Source: Desulfarculus sp. (GTDB lineage Bacteria; Desulfobacterota; Desulfarculia; Desulfarculales; Desulfarculaceae). Taken from it: a stretch of DNA of 64,000 bases. The stretch spans positions 1 to 64,000 of the forward strand of contig QZKP01000011.1 of assembly GCA_003605055.1 (NCBI GenBank), given 5' to 3'. Position numbers and translations under genes: made by a program. Below, piece after piece: positions 61,603 through 64,000 of this stretch. The first letter of the stretch is position 1. Every line of letters starts with the position of its first letter. Under the pieces are notes generated by a model. The model was not told the origin of the DNA, searched no databases, and saw only the letters and a list, made by a program, of their open reading frames with translations.

Positions 61603-62622
61603 ATGACCCCCCCTGCCAAGCAGCCAGCCGGTCGGGACCTCGGCCTCCCCTGGCCTGAGCTGGCCACAGAGCAGGCGGGGCCGCTGTACGGGGTGTTTGG
61701 CGAGGAGGATTTCCTGGTCAGCCAGGCCTTGGAGGCCTTCCTGAACAGCCCGGCCTTCGCCCAGAACCCTTCCTTGAACGTGGAGCGATTCCTGGCCGCC
61801 GAAGCCAGCCCCGTGCGGGTGCTGGAGAGCGCCCGCACCCTGCCCTTTTTGGGCAGCCGCCGGCTGGTCTTGGTGAGCGAGGCCCATCTGTACAACGCCG
61901 AGCAGGCGGCCAAGTTCCTGCCCTATCTGTCCGACCCCACGCCCAGCACCTGCCTGGTCTTCGCCGGCAGCAAGCTGGACGCGCGCACCAAGTTCGCCAA
62001 GACCCTGGCTCAGGCGGGCCAGGTGCACACCTTCGGCAAGATGTACGCCCGCCAGCTCATCCCCTGGCTCAAGCAGCGGGCCTCCCTGCGGGGCAAGAGC
62101 CTGACCAATGAGGCGGCGGCCTACCTGGCTGAGCTGGCCGGCCTGGGCCTGGGGGCCCTGGACTCGGAGCTGGAAAAGCTGGCCCTGTATGTGGGGGCGG
62201 CCCGCAGCATAGAGCTAAGACAGGTGCAGGATCTCATGGGCGGATCGCGCCTGTACTCCATCTTCGACTTCACCGACGCGGTGGCCGCCCGGCGGCTGGA
62301 CCGGGCCCTGAGCGCCTATCATCAGTTGGATTCCCTGGGGGAGCCTGCGGTGAGGGTATTGGCCATGCTCAGCCGCCTGTTCCGGCAACTGCTGGAGACA
62401 CGGCGGGTCCTGGACAACGGCGGCGGCCCGCCCCAGGTGCAGCGGGCCCTGCGAACCCCGCCCCAGGCCACGGCCACCCTGGTGGAGCGGGCCCGGCGCG
62501 AAAGCGCCGCCCGCCTGGCTGCGCCGCTGAAACTGGTCCTGGCCGCGGACCTGGCGCTCAAGTCTTCGCCCGGTTCGGACCGGGTGATCATGGAGCGCCT
62601 GGTCATGGACTTGTGCGCCTGA
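61603..62622 (+). CDS. holA: DNA polymerase III delta subunit
   Basis: A 339-residue HolA that opens the beta clamp in the clamp loader. N-terminal PLYGVFGEEDFLVSQALEAF, then FLGSRRLVLVSEAHLYNAEQ, LVFAGSKLDARTKFAKTLAQ and the C-terminal SRLFRQLLETRRVLDNGGGP fit the delta family. ATG start. Placed directly after lptE as in many proteobacteria (leuS-lptE-holA). Convergent with rpsT. Confidence 0.93.
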   Translation: MTPPAKQPAGRDLGLPWPELATEQAGPLYGVFGEEDFLVSQALEAFLNSPAFAQNPSLNVERFLAAEASPVRVLESARTLPFLGSRRLVLVSEAHLYNAEQAAKFLPYLSDPTPSTCLVFAGSKLDARTKFAKTLAQAGQVHTFGKMYARQLIPWLKQRASLRGKSLTNEAAAYLAELAGLGLGALDSELEKLALYVGAARSIELRQVQDLMGGSRLYSIFDFTDAVAARRLDRALSAYHQLDSLGEPAVRVLAMLSRLFRQLLETRRVLDNGGGPPQVQRALRTPPQATATLVERARRESAARLAAPLKLVLAADLALKSSPGSDRVIMERLVMDLCA

Positions 62623-62666
62623 GCCGGCGGGCGGCCCAGGCGCGGGGAAGCTTGCGGGGAATAGTG

Positions 62667-62933
62667 CTAGGCGCCCAGGGTGTGCACCTGGCGGGCGAGG
62701 CGGGAGATCTTGCGCGAGGCGTTTTTCTTGTGCAGAACGCCCTTGCCCGCGGCCTCGTCTATCACCGGCACGGCCTGCTGCAGGGCCGCCTGGGCGGCCT
62801 GGGCGTCCTTGGTCTCCAGGGCCTGGCGCACGGATTTGATCGCCGTGCGCACCCGGGTGCGAAAGGCCCGGTTGCGGGTGCGGCGTTTATCGTTTTGTTT
62901 GGCCCTCTTGAGGGCGGAAGCATGGTTGGCCAA
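62667..62933 (-). CDS. rpsT: 30S ribosomal protein S20
   Basis: An 88-residue S20. TTG at 62933 is the start, as is also found for E. coli rpsT, with GGGAGG 8 bases upstream. The basic sequence LANHASALKRAKQNDKRRTR and RAFRTRVRTAIKSVRQALE, then AVPVIDEAAGKGVLHKKNAS and RKISRLARQVHTLGA, is diagnostic. Binds 16S rRNA. The gene is monocistronic here and convergent with holA. Confidence 0.95.
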   Translation of the reverse strand: MANHASALKRAKQNDKRRTRNRAFRTRVRTAIKSVRQALETKDAQAAQAALQQAVPVIDEAAGKGVLHKKNASRKISRLARQVHTLGA

Positions 62934-63070
62934 TTTAGGGTCCTCCCGGGTTTCACTAACCGGCGCCGGCCTTATCCGGCTGCTGAGCCGCCAGGGCCCG
63001 GCTCCGGCTGCCATTGCCTTGATAGACCACAACATTTAACGGGCCGCCGGCCGGCTGTCAAGGGATATTA

Positions 63071-64000
63071 ATGCCCGAGATGAGCGAGCAGCACAAAGTC
63101 ACCCGGGCGGCGGGGGTGGTGGGCCTGGCCACCCTGTGCAGCCGCGTGGCCGGCTTTGTGCGCGACCTGGTCATCGCCTATTTCTTCGGCGCCGGCCCGG
63201 CGGCCGACGCCTTTTTCGTGGCCTTCCGCATACCCAACCTGCTGCGGCGCCTGTTCGCCGAGGGCACCTTGACCATCGCCTTCATCCCGGTGTTCACCGA
63301 GGTGCTCAAGAAAAAGGGTCGCCAGGAGGCCTTCCTGCTGGCCCGCTCCACGGCCAGCCTGTTGGCCCTGGCCCTGCTCCTGGTCTGTGCGGCCGGGGTG
63401 TTTTTCGCGCCCCAGGTGGTGCGGGTGATGGCTCCGGGTTTCGCCCCGGGCGGGGAGACCTTCGGCCTGGCCGTATCCCTGACCCGCTGGTGCCTGCCCT
63501 TCATCTTCTTCATCAGCCTGGTGGCCCTGGCCGGAGGGGTGCTCAACTCCCTGGGCCATTTCTTCGCTCCGGCCGCGGCGCCGGCCCTGTTCAACCTGTG
63601 CATCATCGCCGCGGCCACGGCCCTGGCGCCCCAGGTGCACCCGCCGGTGCTCAGCCTGGCCCTGGGGGTGCTCATCGGCGGGGTGGCCCAGCTCATCATG
63701 CAACTGCCCTACCTGCGCGCCCGCGGGGTGAGCCTGTTGCCGGCCTGGCGGATCAAGGACCCGGCCCTGTCGCGCATCCTGCGCCTGATGGGCCCGGCCG
63801 CCTTTGGCGCGGCGGTGTATCAGATCACGGTGTTGATCAACACCATGCTGGCCTCGCTGCTGTCCAGCGGCAGCATCAGCTACCTCTACTACGCCGACCG
63901 CCTGATCCAGTTCCCCCTGGGCATCTTCGCTATCGCCATCAGCACCGCCATCCTGCCCAGCTTATCGCGCCAGGCGGCCGACGAGGACCGGGCCGGCTTG
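63071..64000 (+). CDS. murJ: Lipid II flippase MurJ (partial)
   Basis: ATG 63071; the frame stays open to the right edge, giving 310 residues of a protein normally about 510. Start region MPEMSEQHKVTRAAGVVGLA with TLCSRVAGFVRDLVIAYFFG and ADAFFVAFRIPNLLRRLFAE is the standard MurJ/MviN opening; FIPVFTEVLKK and YYADRLIQFPLGIFAIAIST follow. Hydrophobic helices alternate regularly. It moves lipid II across the inner membrane for peptidoglycan synthesis. Confidence 0.95.
   Translation, partial: MPEMSEQHKVTRAAGVVGLATLCSRVAGFVRDLVIAYFFGAGPAADAFFVAFRIPNLLRRLFAEGTLTIAFIPVFTEVLKKKGRQEAFLLARSTASLLALALLLVCAAGVFFAPQVVRVMAPGFAPGGETFGLAVSLTRWCLPFIFFISLVALAGGVLNSLGHFFAPAAAPALFNLCIIAAATALAPQVHPPVLSLALGVLIGGVAQLIMQLPYLRARGVSLLPAWRIKDPALSRILRLMGPAAFGAAVYQITVLINTMLASLLSSGSISYLYYADRLIQFPLGIFAIAISTAILPSLSRQAADEDRAGL

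Overview
The window is GC-rich chromosomal DNA from an anaerobic, Gram-negative bacterium. The best guess is a sulfate-reducer-like deltaproteobacterium (Desulfobacterota, Desulfarculus-like). The evidence is a fused LldEF-type iron-sulfur lactate dehydrogenase subunit with LldG and an adjacent D-lactate dehydrogenase pair; folD plus fchA of the folate C1 branch; selA for selenocysteine; lptE/lptF/lptG and PagL-like outer-membrane proteins; and heavy use of GTG and TTG starts. Gene density is high. I see no insertion sequence, prophage or CRISPR array. The genus is an inference.

Layout. 1-3215 (minus): yggT, a NUDIX hydrolase, selA and a degenerate GGDEF-like protein running off the left edge. 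3351-4675 (plus): a strong promoter, a small secreted protein and a periplasmic rhodanese. 4746-8119 (plus): glycerate 2-kinase and two peptide-type ABC ATPases. 8116-9889 (minus): panB-panE. 10197-11720 (plus): folD-fchA. 11825-13698 (plus): two small conserved proteins and a radical SAM protein. 13706-19777 (minus): TlpA-like protein with a duplicated extra domain, a heterodimeric ABC exporter and an atypical SDR, all overlapping or nearly touching. 19899-21884 (plus): an RNB exoribonuclease. 21893-29332 (minus): a compact series ydcF-like, flavin reductase, mnmG, CDP-alcohol phosphotransferase, hisH, hisF, left-handed beta-helix protein and a QTMAN-like tRNA-queuosine mannosyltransferase.

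29619-36240 holds an outer-membrane protein, a cupin, and divergent lactate-oxidation modules: lldG-lldEF on minus, D-lactate dehydrogenase and its Fe-S partner on plus. 36297-37319 is an AT-rich islet with an XRE regulator, several operator-like repeats and a small lipoprotein. 37392-40236 (minus) has acetoacetyl-CoA synthetase and a cytidylate-kinase-like/BON fusion. 40509-44356 (plus) has nitroreductase, LsrF-like aldolase, zinc dehydrogenase and class II aldolase. 44388-48503 (plus) has a tRNA with CAU anticodon, a Nif3-like protein, a zinc-ribbon coiled-coil protein, RNase H, RNase P RNA (rnpB), and an ATP-grasp protein with a small partner.

48695-50261 (minus) encodes a PagL-like lipid A deacylase and a P1-family peptidase; 50424-52044 (plus) a glycosyltransferase and a single-domain response regulator; 52231-54501 (minus) lptF-lptG; 54549-56814 (plus) a dGTPase-like HD protein and an iron alcohol dehydrogenase; 56903-58339 (minus) a small secreted protein and an amidohydrolase; 58552-62622 (plus) leuS-lptE-holA; then rpsT (minus) and the start of murJ (plus, cut by the right edge).

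Overall the window is mainly housekeeping plus energy metabolism. Nothing in it is clearly a new defence or mobile system. The least-explained parts are the TlpA fusion, the two-aldolase cluster, the ATP-grasp pair against rnpB, the operator-rich islet at 36.6-36.9 kb, and a possible structured RNA after the tRNA gene.
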